Shown here piece after piece: positions 23,304 through 35,263 of a stretch of DNA of 64,000 nucleotides. The first letter of the stretch is position 1, and each line of letters opens with the position of its first letter. Origin of the DNA: Conchocele bisecta (taxonomy: Eukaryota > Mollusca > Bivalvia > Lucinida > Thyasiridae); NCBI GenBank assembly GCA_029237695.1, contig CM055269.1, forward strand, positions 35,387,175-35,451,174, read 5' to 3'. Made by a program: the position numbers and the translations under genes. The notes under the pieces are model-generated. The model ran no database searches and was not told where the DNA came from. It saw only the letters and a list, made by a program, of their open reading frames with translations.

Positions 23304-23758
23304 ATAGTCTGTTTCACGAAAGCTGCCCAAATTTTACGGCCATATAGACAATTCAAAAACAATATTATTTTCGATAATATTAAATTAAAGGAAAATTTAA
23401 GAATGAGCCTTCTTTTTATTTCGTGAAATTTAGCTAGATAGCTTGGAAATGATCTAACTAAGAAAACAAAAGTTAAATTTTGAAAATCGGTCCAGGATTA
23501 CTGAAATTCTAAAAAATTCTAAAAAATTTCCCCATGTTAAATCCCCATAGACATCTTCACTCCGTGAAGATGTCTATGTGGATTTAACATGGGGAAATTT
23601 TGTTTTCGCAATAATATCAATATTTGACTAAATTTCACGAAATAAAAAGAAGGCTCATTCTTAAATTTTCCTTTAATTTAATATTATCGAAAAAAATATG
23701 GTTTTTGAATTGTTTATATGGCCGTAAAATGTGGGCAGCTTTCGTGAAACAGACTATA
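23304..23758. mobile_element. MITE family K, copy 1
   Basis: Long near-perfect foldback. The termini TAGTCTGTTTCACGAAAGC are inverted at the right. The inner arms contain AATGAGCCTTCTTTTTATTTCG, and the centre is CCATGTTAAATCCCCATAGAC with its inverse. The right arm lacks the TTTTCAAAATC... stretch of the left arm. Confidence 0.85.
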
Positions 23759-23808
23759 AGGTACTGTATCTCAGCCGTTAGCCAATGCTAGTTGTGAACA
23801 GTAACTAT

Positions 23809-23882
23809 TTCAATCTACTCCCGTACCGTCCGTCCGGCTACGGACGGTACGGGAGTAGATTGCAAGAGTTACTGTTCTCAAC
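23809..23882. repeat. Short hairpin around ACTCCCGTACCGTCCG
   Basis: CAATCTACTCCCGTACCGTC is followed by its inverse a few bases later; the flanks GAACAGTAACT/AGTTACTGTTC extend the pairing. Possibly a miniature element. Confidence 0.6.
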
Positions 23883-23974
23883 TAAGCCAGTGCGTGCTGC
23901 ATAATGCGAAAAGCGGCTTTGCAACATTTGCAACACATTCAGATCCTGTCGATTTGTTCACCCTTCCACGGCAT

Positions 23975-24356
23975 TACTGTCTGTTCCACGTTTTGCTGCT
24001 GCCGAACTTTTGACCATTAAACACATTAAATCGTAAACATATTTAAATATAAGTACTTTTTCATCAATAACACATTTTTAATAGTTTTTTATTTGTAGAC
24101 CGATTTTCAAAATCTGACGTTTGTTTTCTTATTTACATCATTTCCAGGCTATCTAGCTTCCTCCTCTTTTCCTCCCATGTTAAATCGTTTTTTCCGCTAT
24201 ACAATCAATATTTGATGGAATTTCATCAAACAAATTCTTTTGGGGAGGGTGACTTTTTTGTTATTGATGAAAAAGTACTTACATTTAAATATTTTTTAGA
24301 TTTAATATGTTTAATAGTCAAAGGTTCGTCGGCAGAAAAACGTGGAACAGACAGTA
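23975..24356. mobile_element. MITE family L, copy 1
   Basis: Inverted termini ACTGTCTGTTCCACGTTTTG and its inverse ending GGAACAGACAGT. The inner arms include TTTTTCATCAATAACA and TTAAACA-ATTAAAT stretches. Shares the TTTTTTCCCATGTTAAAT core motifs with family K, so K and L are relatives. Confidence 0.8.
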
Positions 24357-24760
24357 GTGTTAAATACCTGCACATGATGAGCTGGCGCTAAGCCTGACAC
24401 ATCATACGTTGTAATCTACATTTGCTCACCCGGAGACCTATATGTACGGGGCTTATGTCACGTGTGTCAATTCTCGCTACTGACATGCTTGCACACTTCT
24501 GCAGTCTGATAATATTTGTTGCTGTATGTTCCAAGTACGACGTGTGATTCACTGGCGGAATTTCGAATAAGTTGGAAGGCTCTGAAAACATTGCGTGTAT
24601 GTTGATCGAGGACTATTCTGGTCGTATCACACGTAAACCCGGTTTCACCGTCACAAACGCATCCTGATAAATATTAATTACAATGTGTGCGATCAGTCTG
24701 ATCAGTGACTACGATCTTCGATAAAAGCTTCTATAAACTCACGTGTATATAATCAGTACT

Positions 24761-25120
24761 TATTATAGGAATGAATGGCCTTTTTGTGGAATTTATCGGG
24801 ATATAAACTTGGAAAAGTCGCGGGAATACTGGACGAAGGCCGGAAGGCCTCGTCAAGTATTCCTGCGACTTTTCCAAGTTTATATCCCCGATAAATTCCA
24901 CAAAAAGGCCATTCATTCCTTATAATTCCAGCATTTGAAATAAATTCATCAAGAAATGTGTTTATTTTCCGTTTTCTTAAGAATTATTTTAACTGCGCCT
25001 CACGGTTAAGGAAAGTAGATCGGCGTGGGAGTTTACTGGGATATAAATTTTGGACAGAGACTTGCTACGGGCCAATCAAATGTTAGGGAATTGTGTAAAT
25101 ATTTTTGTGCTGGAATTATA
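24761..25120 (-). mobile_element. MITE family C, copy 2
   Basis: Reverse orientation relative to copy 1: hairpin half first (GAATGAATGGCCTTTTTGTG), single half ending GTGCTGGAATTATA. Confidence 0.85.
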
Positions 25121-25207
25121 TATAATTACATGTAATACAGCATGCTATGTCGCTGTCTTTTTCAGCTACCTTTGTAAATGTTCTATATTGTTTTAGCAGT
25201 TTAGCCT

Positions 25208-25310
25208 GTGAACCCGGCAACCCGCTATAGCGGGGTTTGCAAACATATGCAGACCCAGATGAGCCGGCTCGTAACGAGCCGTCTCATCAGGATCTGCACT
25301 TTTTGCAAGT
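25208..25310. mobile_element. MITE family E, copy 3 (partial)
   Basis: Carries the CGCTATAGCGGG and GATGAGCCGGCTCGTAACGA palindromic core in reverse orientation but lacks one end and both TTAA borders. Confidence 0.65.
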
Positions 25311-25919
25311 ATTGTTGTTTTTTTTTGCAAGAAAAAAGTGATAAGAATTCGAGAAAAAGGCATGGTGCAATCTTTCTATTAAATAGAAACTCGTAATGAG
25401 AACTACTTGCAATCTATGCTTGTGCTTGTGCAGTGTTCGCTTGAGATAATACTATGTATATCATACTCTTATCACTTTTGCATTTCCAAAAAAAAGAGTT
25501 TAAGAATTTAGTTGATAGACAAGTGGAAATACAAAGACAATTTTAGATAAATCGAACTGACGGTATATCGGGATCACGCGTTGGTTCCATGCGGTTGCAG
25601 ATTGCAAGATGTTCCGTGTATCAATTCGCACGTGTTAAGATTGTACGTTTTGATTTTTTCTATGAGAAATGAAATCTCGCCGGAAATCGGTAACACCAGA
25701 TCGCCAAAGCATTCCGCGCCTGCGTGCTGTAGATAGTTCGACTGGCAGATGAAATAGACTTTATCGGACGTGCTTGTATTATCAATGAACAATGCACGCA
25801 TAGCTGGTTTACTAAACTTCGCAGTAATATCCGGGGCATGGAATGTTGCCGACGGATTGATTACTATTTTTATTGGCACCAGCCATTGCACATTGTTATT
25901 ATGGAACTGTTTGCCCCAA
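25311..25919. other. No gene recognised
   Basis: No supported gene. The last 120 bp (from about 25800) are the left flank of a tandem duplication shared with 26080-26185 (see family F copies 3 and 4). Confidence 0.5.
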
Positions 25920-26070
25920 AGTTGGGAATTCCCACGCGAACCAATTGATAATTTCTGGGAACGAATTGTTATGTCGTGGGAACGAATTGTTAATTCGAGG
26001 GATGAAGGGGACATGGATTTTTTTATTAATTCGTTCCAACGAAATAACAATTCGTTCCCTCAATTTAGAA
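25920..26070. mobile_element. Foldback family F, copy 3
   Basis: About seven GGGAACGAATTGTTA-type units in opposing arms around 26005-26030. The left flank (ATTGGCACCA.CCATTGCA.ATTGTTATTATG) is repeated upstream of copy 4, so the flank and foldback were duplicated together. Confidence 0.7.
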
Positions 26071-26185
26071 CAATGCACCTGGTGTAAACTTCACAGTGAG
26101 TTACATCCGGGGCATGGATTACTATTTGTATTGGCACCAATCATTGCATATTGTTATTATGTAACTGTTTGCCTCAAAGTTGGCA

Positions 26186-26396
26186 ATTCGTTCCCTCAAT
26201 GTAACAATTCGTTCCCACGAAATAACAATTCGTTCCCACGGGAACGAATTGTTAATTCGTGGGAACGAATTGCTATATCGTGGGAATGATTTCTTAATTC
26301 GAGGGAACGAATTGTTAATTCGAGGGAACGAATTGTTAAATTGAGGGAACGAATTGTTATTTCGTGGGAACGAATTAATAAAAAACGATCCATGTC
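26186..26396. mobile_element. Foldback family F, copy 4
   Basis: Same unit in arms meeting at CACGGGAACGAATT near 26238. Preceded by the duplicated flank. Confidence 0.75.
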
Positions 26397-26651
26397 CACC
26401 ATCCACAGTTACGTATAATGAGGTTCGGCGATATGTTTGTTATTTTGATACTGTAGTAGCTGATAATATATCAGTGGCAAACATAATGCGTATTAATTTT
26501 GTGTATTTGCATTGGCCGAAGCACGCATGGCTTATTTTCGGCTCTGATTCATGTATCTCGGTGCAGCAACATCAATCACGGAACTGCATTATATCATCAA
26601 GTGATATATTGGCCGCCGGCTGTACATTCTTATATTTATTACCCGCCTTGA

Positions 26652-26900
26652 CCTGGGGCCCGTTTCACTAAACTTCGCACGACTAAAATGTTCGTAAGTG
26701 CAAAATTATGACAGTCTGTAAATGTCACAACAACAATGTTAACTTGTAAACAATTATTGAATTTACATTTATTGAGCATAGGCTGCATATGCATGCAGCC
26801 TATGCTCAATAAATGTAAATCCAGTAATTGAAATTTCCAGACGATTCTAAATTTGCACTTATGAAAATTTTAGTCGTACGAAGTTTAGTGAAACGGGCCA
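26652..26900. mobile_element. MITE family B, copy 3
   Basis: Complete: CCTGGGGCCCGTTTCACTAA to GTGAAACGGGCCA, with a slightly lengthened centre (GCATATGCATGCAGCC). Confidence 0.9.
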
Positions 26901-27458
26901 CAGATCGGCACGTGCATCTGCGCAGTCTGAACCTGTATATATAGTCACTGAATGCATTCAGTCAGTGACTGAAGTGCACTCGCTGTTGATAGGTCGTTGA
27001 ACGTCACTAACCCGTTTAATGTTGAAGTTACACGATTTTTATTTCTACACAGAAGTACATATTGTTTCCACTCATTTTCTGTCTCACCAAGACGGTTCAA
27101 CTGACTGTTAACAGCAACAACTTTCATTCAGAAATGAAGAAAATCTAGAAATATGTTTGTAGTTGCTTTATGTTAATGATCTACACTGGTCGCAACTGTG
27201 ATTTGGTTTAAACAATATTTATTTATGAATTACAAATAACAATATGCATTACAATACAAGAAAGGTGGGATTCGAAAACAATTAAGCCATATGACTTATA
27301 TGAATTCGTCTCCCAGATTTAGACCCATACTCAGTCCAGCGACTTTCTAAACTTGATCATCTCAACCATACGCCACTAGCAAGGAATAATATGTTGTAAT
27401 GTTCAGACTATTCCATTAGAATTACCAGAAAAGTGGCAAATTTATAATCAGGTTCTAT
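26901..27458. other. No gene recognised
   Basis: Includes a 26938-26975 hairpin (ATAGTCACTGAATGCATTCAGTCAGTGACTG); otherwise intergenic sequence without coding signal. Confidence 0.5.
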
Positions 27459-27833
27459 CAAGGTGTATGATAGCGTGGTTACAACAACAAGTTCTGAAAC
27501 TTCCAGAAGCCCTCCAATTCTTTTATTTTGTCCTTATTATGTAACGGATTTTAATGGAACATGGCGCATCAAGCGCGTCTTGTTAAGCTCCAGTTGGTGG
27601 TCTCGGTACTTTGGCCCAAACTTCTGCCGTTTTTGCGTCGAATCGATTTCCGTGTCTACTAACACGGAAATCGATTCTTCGCAAAAACGACATAAGTATG
27701 TACCGAACCCCCGGGACCACCAATCCGTTGCCTATTAAGGAAAATATCAAATAATACATACTTTGGAGTGGTCGCACTTTCAACACTTTGAGCCATTGTT
27801 GTTGTTGTTGTAACCACGTGATCATGCACCTTG
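27459..27833. mobile_element. MITE family A, copy 5
   Basis: Edges CAAGGTGTATGATAGCGTGG (diverged) and CACGTGATCATGCACCTTG. One arm is shortened after GGACCACCAA. Confidence 0.85.
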
Positions 27834-27954
27834 TGTACACTGCTTGCAAACATTCAGATAGTGGTGTGTAGGGTGGACAGAGCTAATGTTGATATACGCT
27901 TGTATTCAGTTTAGACAACAATAACTGCGGAGGCCGCACGTGACATGGAATTTA

Positions 27955-28642
27955 CAACATGCTTTGACAGCACTTCAGAATCATTTCCATTGGAAATGAT
28001 TCTGAAGTGCTGTCAAACCATGTTTTTATTGAGAAATAAGGCAAGATGTAAAAGCAACAGCAGACGACAATTGTTGTGAGTAGCGGTCTAAGGGTTTTGA
28101 GAGGAACACTATAAGATAGCAATATTTCGTTCCAATCCTATAAATACACTGCTTGTATACTTAAAACTACGGAGCCCCGCAGGGAAAATGTTGTTTTTTT
28201 ATTCATTCGTTCCCACGAAATAACAATTCGTTCCCTCAATTTAACAATTCGTTCCCTCGAATTAACAATTCGTTCGCACGATATAACAATTCGTTCCCAC
28301 GAATTAACAATTCGTTCCCACGAAATGACAATTCGTTCCCTCAATTTAACAATTCGTTCCCTCTAATTAACAATTCGTTCGCACGATATAACAATTCGTT
28401 CACTCGAATTAACAATTCGTTCCCACGAAATGACAATTCGTTCCCTTACTTTGAACAATTCGTTCCCTCTAATTAACAATTCGTTCCCACGACATAACAA
28501 TTCCGTGTGAACGAATTGTTATTTCGTGGGAACGAATTGTTAATTTGTGGGAACGAATTGTTAAATTAAGGGAACGAAATGTTATTTCGTGGGAACGAAT
28601 TAATAAAAGAAAATAATTTTACGTCTCCTGTGGGGCTCCGTA
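27955..28642. mobile_element. Composite: family J fragment (27955-28165) plus foldback F copy 5 (28168-28642)
   Basis: The J part has the ATTTCCATTGGAAATGATTC hairpin and AGCAGACGACAATTGTTGTG. The F part is bounded by ACGGAGCCCCGCAGGG and CCTGTGGGGCTCCGTA, with about 20 GAACGAATTGTTA units, most in one arm. The junction equals that of 17129-17935 in inverted order. Confidence 0.8.
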
Positions 28643-30294
28643 CATAACTGATATCACCGATCGGAGTCAGCACATTTTTATGACGCTCCAGATTAGTCTA
28701 ATACTAATAATAATATCAAAGGACTGAAAGTCCTGAAATCCTTCACAGTACGTGCTTGTGGAGGACACATATACTAAGAATTCATTTGTTGGAAAGTATT
28801 ATTCTAGTCTTAAGAATTGGCACCAGGAGGGATGCGGAACTTGCGGCTTGTCAGTAGTTGAGACAGCAACTATTCAAATGGTCAGATACATACAAGTTTC
28901 ACTTGCTCAATAATGTCCCGACTATATATACTCACAGGATATATTGCTTTTTCATGTTATTATACACTAGTTTTGAAATATATATGCATTACCATACTAA
29001 CCATGGTAACCAATATTGGAAAACACAAAAATAGTATTTGTTGAAAAGGTGTTTACTTTTTGAAATTCAATGCAATACACCCGAGTACTGTTATCATCTT
29101 GCAATACACTTAACATGTGAACGTTTGATAATATTGGTTGTCATTGCAACCATTTTAATATTTCACACACAAAAATCATATATACTCCATTTAAAATCAA
29201 TATATTCGTCGAATCAGTATACATTAAAGTTTAAACTTTATATATTTTACAACAATTACAAACAAGAGCGAGCAGTCATGCATGGAACACGACAGGTGAC
29301 ATATGTCATCAGTCCCTTTCTTCCTGTCAAAGTCATAGCTCAGGAACTAGACTGGTGAAATATGTCATCAGTCCATTTTCTCCTGACACAGTCTCCTAAA
29401 TTTAAAATTCATATCATTTTCCAATTCAAATAGGAATCCTCAGCGATTTGTAACCCGGAGGATAAAACAAAAACGTTCTACTTTCACTTTCATTTCAGCT
29501 ACACATTCAATTTTAATTTATTGAGTAAATGATGTCGAAATATTTATTTAAATTAATATCTCATTATTTAAAAATCCTTTTTTTAGTTCATAATACAAAT
29601 AATTTACAGATAAGTATTATCCTTATTCAAACTCAAGACAACGTTTCCTTTGTGAAGTGTATCGTACTGTGTATGCTGTGTAACGTCAAGTCGCAAGACT
29701 CGGCAGCGTATGCGCTAACACACACGACGTGTAATTATCAAAACATTTCTAGCACCTCTTTGGAAAGTTTGGATTTCCGCGCGAACAGTTTTACTAAATT
29801 CATCATAGATTAGTTGATTTTTAAGTAAAATTGACACTTATTAATAATATCGATGGCTCAAGATGATTAAAACAGTATGTAACTGTCAAAAAACAATGTT
29901 TCTGCTTTAAATCATCATCATTTCGCTATCCAATGTCGGATTTTATCGAGCCATTGACCTATGTAAAGTTCAGAATGTAAGCTTTAATCTGATTGGTCAT
30001 TCAAGAAAAACGGGAAATCCCGCCCCCTACTGTATCATTGCGCAAAATATCAACATACAGAACAAAGAACTCATATTAATACATAACAGTTAATAGCTGA
30101 AACGGTAAGATAGCTCGCTGTTTTACTGTTGTTGAACTACTTTTTTTATGGCGTAATACCGCGTGTTTTTCTAAAGTTAAACCCGCAAACAATGACACTG
30201 CGACCGCCACTTAACTCATTAGCATATCCGTAATGACTGACAATTTTCATATAGTTACTAAATCCGAGCTAATAGCTTGTATAACAAGCGTAAT
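28643..30294. other. No gene recognised
   Basis: A 1.65 kb AT-rich stretch, the longest repeat-poor interval of the middle region. Short open frames such as 29038-29358 and 29529-29813 are low-complexity and show no domain. Near 28980-29160 two GGTAACCAATATT/AATATTGGTTGTCATTGCAACC stretches form a loose inverted pair. No RNA gene is evident. Confidence 0.5.
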
Positions 30295-30697
30295 CAAGGC
30301 GTATGATCACGTGGTTTCAACAACAACAACGTCGCCCACTCCAAAGTAAGTATTATTCGATATTTTCTTTAATATGCAACGGGTTTTGATGAAATATGGC
30401 TCAGCAAACGCGTCTTCATGAGCTGCATTTGGTGGTCCAGGGAGTTCAGCACAGACTTCTGTCGTTTTTGAGAAGAATCAATTTCCGTGTCTACCTTCGC
30501 AAAAACGACAGAAGTGTGGGCGAAAATACAGAGATCACCAAATGCACCTGAACAAGACGTGTTCGATGCGCCGTATTTCATCAAAATGCGTTACGTAATA
30601 AGGACAATACAAAATAATACGTACTTTGAATCAGATGGATTCTGGAAGTTTCAATACTTGTTGTCGTTTTTCTTAGTATCACGTGATCATACACCTT
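30295..30697. mobile_element. MITE family A, copy 6
   Basis: CAAGGCGTATGATCACGTGG to CACGTGATCATACACCTTG. The centre is deleted between GTGTCTACC and TTCGCAAAAACG. Confidence 0.85.
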
Positions 30698-30978
30698 GGT
30701 AATGCGATAAGGCGGGATATGAGCTCACGTACACGTTTACCGAACACATAAGGTACCAGTCCACCAAGATTTGAGAATTGTTTAGCAATTCTTGGCCGAG
30801 CGAGCATTTCCGCAAGTTTTTTTCTCAGATATCCTCTTCATATATTCGCAGAGGCTGTTTGTTGTATACACCTGTTATATGTCAAGAAACTTTAGTAGCT
30901 ACATAAATCAAATTGGCATACAGCTAAGAGCATGTATAATGTGTAAAAGTTAGCATGTGGTGGTCAATTTCTGCACTT

Positions 30979-31338
30979 ATTATAAGGAATGACTCGTCTT
31001 TTTGTGGAATTTATCGGGGTATAAACTTGGAAAAGTCGCGGGAATACTGGACGAAGGCCGGAAGGCCTCGTCCAGTATTCCCACGACTTTTCCAAGTTTA
31101 AATCCCCGATAAATTCCACAAAAAGGCCATTAATTCCTTATAATTCCTGCATTTTAAATAAATTCATCAAGAAAATGTGTTTATTTTCCGTTTTCTTAAG
31201 AATTATTTTAAATGCGCCTCACGGTTACGGGAAGTAGTTCGGCGTGGGAGTTTATTGGGATATAAATTGTGGAAAGAGTGTTGCTACGGGCCAATCAAAT
31301 GTTACGGAATTGTGTAAATATTTCTGTGCTGGAATTAT
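30979..31338 (-). mobile_element. MITE family C, copy 3
   Basis: Same orientation as copy 2; hairpin around CGGAAGGCCTCG. Ends GTGCTGGAATTATTCC. Confidence 0.85.
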
Positions 31339-31781
31339 TCCTTCATGGCCGCTGGACTAAAGCCGCCAGAAACCTATGTGACGTGTGGAATTTGCACCAA
31401 CAAATAATGTGTGAATCAATTCTACATGTATACCTGCCCACACTGATCATAGTCTGTACTGGTACTGAGTGATTTGTTTTCGAGCCACAAACCTTTGTTT
31501 CAGACGGTTAAAATTGCGCCCCAAAGAGTAAACACACATTTCGAGCGGAAGATGCGTACAATTTTAATCTGAATATGCTCACTGAATGGACCAGATCACA
31601 GTTTGGCACATGAATTTACAAATACTTGCTTTTTTCAGCTGAAAATAGCATAGGATGCTGAGTATTTAATTTTAAGTCACATTCAATCACCACAGACAGG
31701 CAGTTTTGGAATATTCAGTAACAAGTTCATAGGAAAACTACGAAACTAAGCCTTTTTCAAGTGGACTGGTACCTAATGCTC

Positions 31782-32034
31782 CTGGGGGCCGTTTCACTAA
31801 ACTTCGTACGACTAACATTTACGTACATGTAAGTGCAAATTTAGGATCGTCTGGAAATTCAAATTTATGGATTTACATTAATTGAGCATAGACTGCATAT
31901 GCAGCCTATGCGCAATAAATGTAAATTCAATAAGTGTTTACTAGAAAACATTGTTAATGTGAACATTACAGACTATCATAAGTTTGCACTTACGAACATT
32001 TTAGTCGTACGAAGTTTAGTGAAACGGCCCCCTG
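31782..32034. mobile_element. MITE family B, copy 4
   Basis: Complete, CCTGGGGGCCGTTTCACTAA to GAAACGGCCCCCTG. Confidence 0.9.
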
Positions 32035-32370
32035 TATTCCAGGGTCATATTCCAACGTCACATCACGCAGGGAAAACCATCGTAGACCCTGATCAGACTT
32101 GGTGGATTCTGAATTTGACCTCAACTCAAATGAAACGCGTGTAACGTAAATACCGTTAGCAATACGAAATTACCATGGGGTTGTTCTCATATTCATAGGC
32201 AATATAGTTCTAATTAGCACGGAGACGTCTCCAGAATATGGACATATAGTTGCTGTTAGTAACTCGTCCAAACTCCCGCATGTTACGGACGGTATGGGAG
32301 GTTTGCAGGGTAACTGCCTAATGAGGGATCGTAGCTAGTGATGTCCCTTTGCAAATATATTCATGGAGAT

Positions 32371-32618
32371 CAGGGGGGGGGGGGGGGGTGGGGGCGTTTC
32401 ACTAAACTTCGCTAAACTTCTTACGACTAAAATGTTCGTAAGTGTAAACTTATGATAGTCTGTAAATTTCACATTAACAATGTTTTCTTGTAAACAATCA
32501 TTGCACATGCAGCTTATGCTCAATAAATGTAAATCCATCAATTGAAATTTCCAGACGATCCTAAATTTGCACTTACGAACATTTTAGTCGTACGAAGTTT
32601 ACTGAAACGGGCCCCCGG
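32371..32618. mobile_element. MITE family B, copy 5, with a G homopolymer at its left end
   Basis: The usual GGGGGCC terminus has become a G tract of about 20 residues broken by one T (32373-32394). Internal left centre is deleted (ACAATCATTGCACATGCAGC). Right end normal. Confidence 0.8.
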
Positions 32619-32812
32619 TCCTATGCTGTATTTCAGCATTTATTTCATACTCAAAAGCACAAGACTTGAGTGTTGCGAACAGTGTAGACCCAGATCAGAC
32701 TGCATATATGTGTACACCGTGTCTACACTGTTTTCAATAACATTAATACGTGTTAATTTAAAATATGTAACTGGCAAATAATGAAGTCCTAGATCAGATT
32801 GCGTAGATACAG

Positions 32813-32990
32813 TGGGGTCAGCGTGTAAGTGCACACATGAACGAACACGACAGGTTGGTTCCAACCTGTCATGTTCGTTCGTGTGTGCACTTACACGTTC
32901 CAACCTGTCGTGTTCGTTCGTGTGTGCACTTACACGTTCCAACCTGTCGTGTTCGTTCGTGTGTGCACTTACACGCTGACCCCACTGTAT
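32813..32990. repeat. Foldback of GTGTAAGTGCACACA units
   Basis: The outer arm CAGTGGGGTCAGCGTGTAAG is inverted at 32965-32990. Between them TTCGTTCGTGTGTGCACTTA is repeated three times head to tail on one side, with one inverse copy on the other. The GTTGGTTCCAAC core is itself palindromic. Confidence 0.75.
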
Positions 32991-33231
32991 GTAGGATGAT
33001 CTGGTAAAAATCGCTATACTTGCTCCTTTTAATAACAGATCATGCTACATGCTACAGTCCATTTACAAACAATAAGATCATAAACTACACAATTTGGATC
33101 GGATTTCTTTTAATAAAGTCAACTTAAGATAACTAGCTACAATCTCTTATTGACAAAGTGAGACAAAACAACAACGCATGTTCATATGTTTCTCATGGCG
33201 CATCACATCTTCCTCATTGTCTCGATGGGCC

Positions 33232-33476
33232 CACAGGTTGAAGTAACGGACCGATGTCTATACATACATTAAATATGCATAAAAGCATCCATAAATGAAA
33301 AATAAATAAGCTACCTAACCCTAACCCAAATAAATTAAATATGCCTAAAAGCATCCATAAATGAAAAAAAAATAAGCTAAACAAATATAGCTTTTTTTTT
33401 TATTTATTTATGCATGCTTTTAGGTATATTTAATGTATTTATAGACCTCGGTCCGTTACTTCAACCTGTGGATGAA
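33232..33476. mobile_element. Inverted-repeat element, ACAGGTTGAAGTAACGGACC ends
   Basis: The left end is inverted at 33452-33470. Inside lie two direct copies of ATTAAATATGC.TAAAAGCATCC and one inverted copy near 33410-33440. Confidence 0.75.
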
Positions 33477-33663
33477 CCCGCTGGAGATACCGATCTGAGA
33501 TCATGTCATTCCCTGTCTTAATTAATTAGCTCACTAATTGTTGAATACATGTTCCTGATATGAATATGTGGCTATACAGCTGAATAGTGGATATAGTTAA
33601 TGGTATCAGGTAACTCGCTATGCATTGACCGAATACAAACTCACTGATGACAAAGTGTTGTAT

Positions 33664-33891
33664 CCCTGGAGCTGTTTCACTAAACTTCGTACGACTAAAA
33701 TGTTCGTAGGTGCAAATTTAAGATAATCTGGAAATTTCAACTTATGGATTTACATGTATTGAACATATGCTCAATAAATGTAAATCCAATAATTGTTTAC
33801 AAGAAAACACTGTTAATGTGAAATTTACAGACTATCATAATTTTTCACTTACGAACATTTTAGTCGTACGGAGTTTAGTGAAACTGGTCCC
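33664..33891. mobile_element. MITE family B, copy 6
   Basis: Diverged left end (CCTGGAGCTGTTTCACTAAA). The centre lacks one palindrome arm. Confidence 0.8.
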
Positions 33892-34104
33892 GTGCCATTA
33901 TCAGTTGATATCAAGTGTAACAGTCTCTGCTCGGTTAACGGTAGGAAATTCCGAGATGAGCCTCAGGAACATTCTCCGCACGACGCATTGTCTTTCCTTT
34001 GCGATCAGTGTATACCCTGATCTGGAACTACACTGTGCGCAGACTGAGTCGCCCATCTTCTTCGAACAAACGAGTCGTATTTTAGCTATGCTTTTTTCAT
34101 AGCG

Positions 34105-34378
34105 CAGGGGCGGATCTGGAGGGGGGATATCCGAGGTTGCAACCCCCCCCCCCCCCCCCACGTTCAGCCACGGAGTTTACATATATCACAGTTTACCACC
34201 AGTTGAAGTCTGAATTTAAAAGTCGTAAAACACAGGAAAGTGCATATTTCTGGACATCTAGATTTCAAAATTTGTTCTGGGGGGCATACCCCCGGACCCC
34301 CTAGCATACTCGCTTCACTCCGTGGAGCTTGAAAATAGGACAACCCCCCTCGTTCCACAAATGCTGGATCCGCCCCTG
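34105..34378. mobile_element. Non-autonomous element with CAGGGGCGGATC ends (hAT-like)
   Basis: CAGGGGCGGATCTGG at the left is answered by GCTGGATCCGCCCCTG at the right; subterminal AACCCCCC runs lie on both sides. CAGGGGCGGATCC ends are common among hAT-type non-autonomous repeats, but no matching 8-bp target duplication is visible, so the class is tentative. Confidence 0.65.
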
Positions 34379-34599
34379 TAACGGGTGATGCACTTAACAC
34401 ATAGCCATTATCAGTGCATGAATGAGCAGACATAGTATTCAACTGCCGTACTACAAAATACAGCCAAACGGTGCCAAACGTTAAATGCTAATTTACAGAA
34501 ATACGCTTCTTAAATGGACCTAAAACTTAAACCTAAAACTTGTTATAAAAACATACCCGAATCCAGCATTTTGCTTCTAGAAATCACAATCTCTCCAGG

Positions 34600-35096
34600 A
34601 CTGTGCATATGTAGCCTATGCTCAATAAATGTAAATCCAACAATTGTTTACAAGAAAGCATTGTTAGTGCGAAATTTACAAGCTATCATAATTCCAGCAC
34701 AAAAATATTTACACAATTCCCTAACATTTGATTGGCCCGTAGCAAGTCTCTGTCCAAAGTTTATATTCCAGTAAACTCCCAGGCCGAATTACTTTCCGTG
34801 ATCGTGAGGCGCAGTTAAAATAATTCTTAAGAAAACGGAAAATAAACACATTATCTTGATGAATTTATTTCAAATGCTGGAATTATAAGGAATGAATGGC
34901 CTTTTTGTGGAATTTATCGGGGATATAAACTTGGAAAAGTCGCGGGAATACTGGACGAGGCCTTCCGGCCTTCGTCCAGTATTCCCGCGACTTTTCCAAG
35001 TTTATACCCCGATAAATTCCACAAAAAGGCCATTCATTCCTATAATAATTTTGCACTTACATTTTAGTTGTACGAAGTTTAGTGAAACGGCCCCAG
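34600..35096. mobile_element. MITE family B, copy 7, split by a family C insertion
   Basis: Family B sequence from about 34605 (GTAGCCTATGCTCAATAAATG) to AGCTATCATAA resumes at 35044 (AATTTTGCACTTACATTTTAG) and ends AAACGGCCCC. Family C copy 4 fills the gap exactly. The B left third is missing. Confidence 0.8.
34688..35046 (+). mobile_element. MITE family C, copy 4
   Basis: ATAATTCCAGCACAAAAATA to CATTCATTCCTATAAT. The full element, inserted into family B copy 7. Confidence 0.9.
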
Positions 35097-35263
35097 CGGC
35101 CCCTTACATACTTCGGTTGCTTCACAGTTCAAAGTCGAACCCCCTTTTCCAAAATGCTTGTGACGTCCATGGAACATGCACTATAAATAGATGTAATGAT
35201 GTCATGTGGCCCGAGACTAATGTTCACTGATCCCAATAGGCTAGTAAAGATAAGGTGTATCAC

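Noticed and set aside
25574..28344. ORFs full of NNSFPRNNNSFPR or RERIVNSWERIV repeats
   Set aside because: Translations of the GGAACGAATTGTTA foldback arms.
33232..33476. CTAACCCTAACCC near 33310 as a telomere-like repeat
   Set aside because: Only two copies of CTAACC, inside a small inverted-repeat element.
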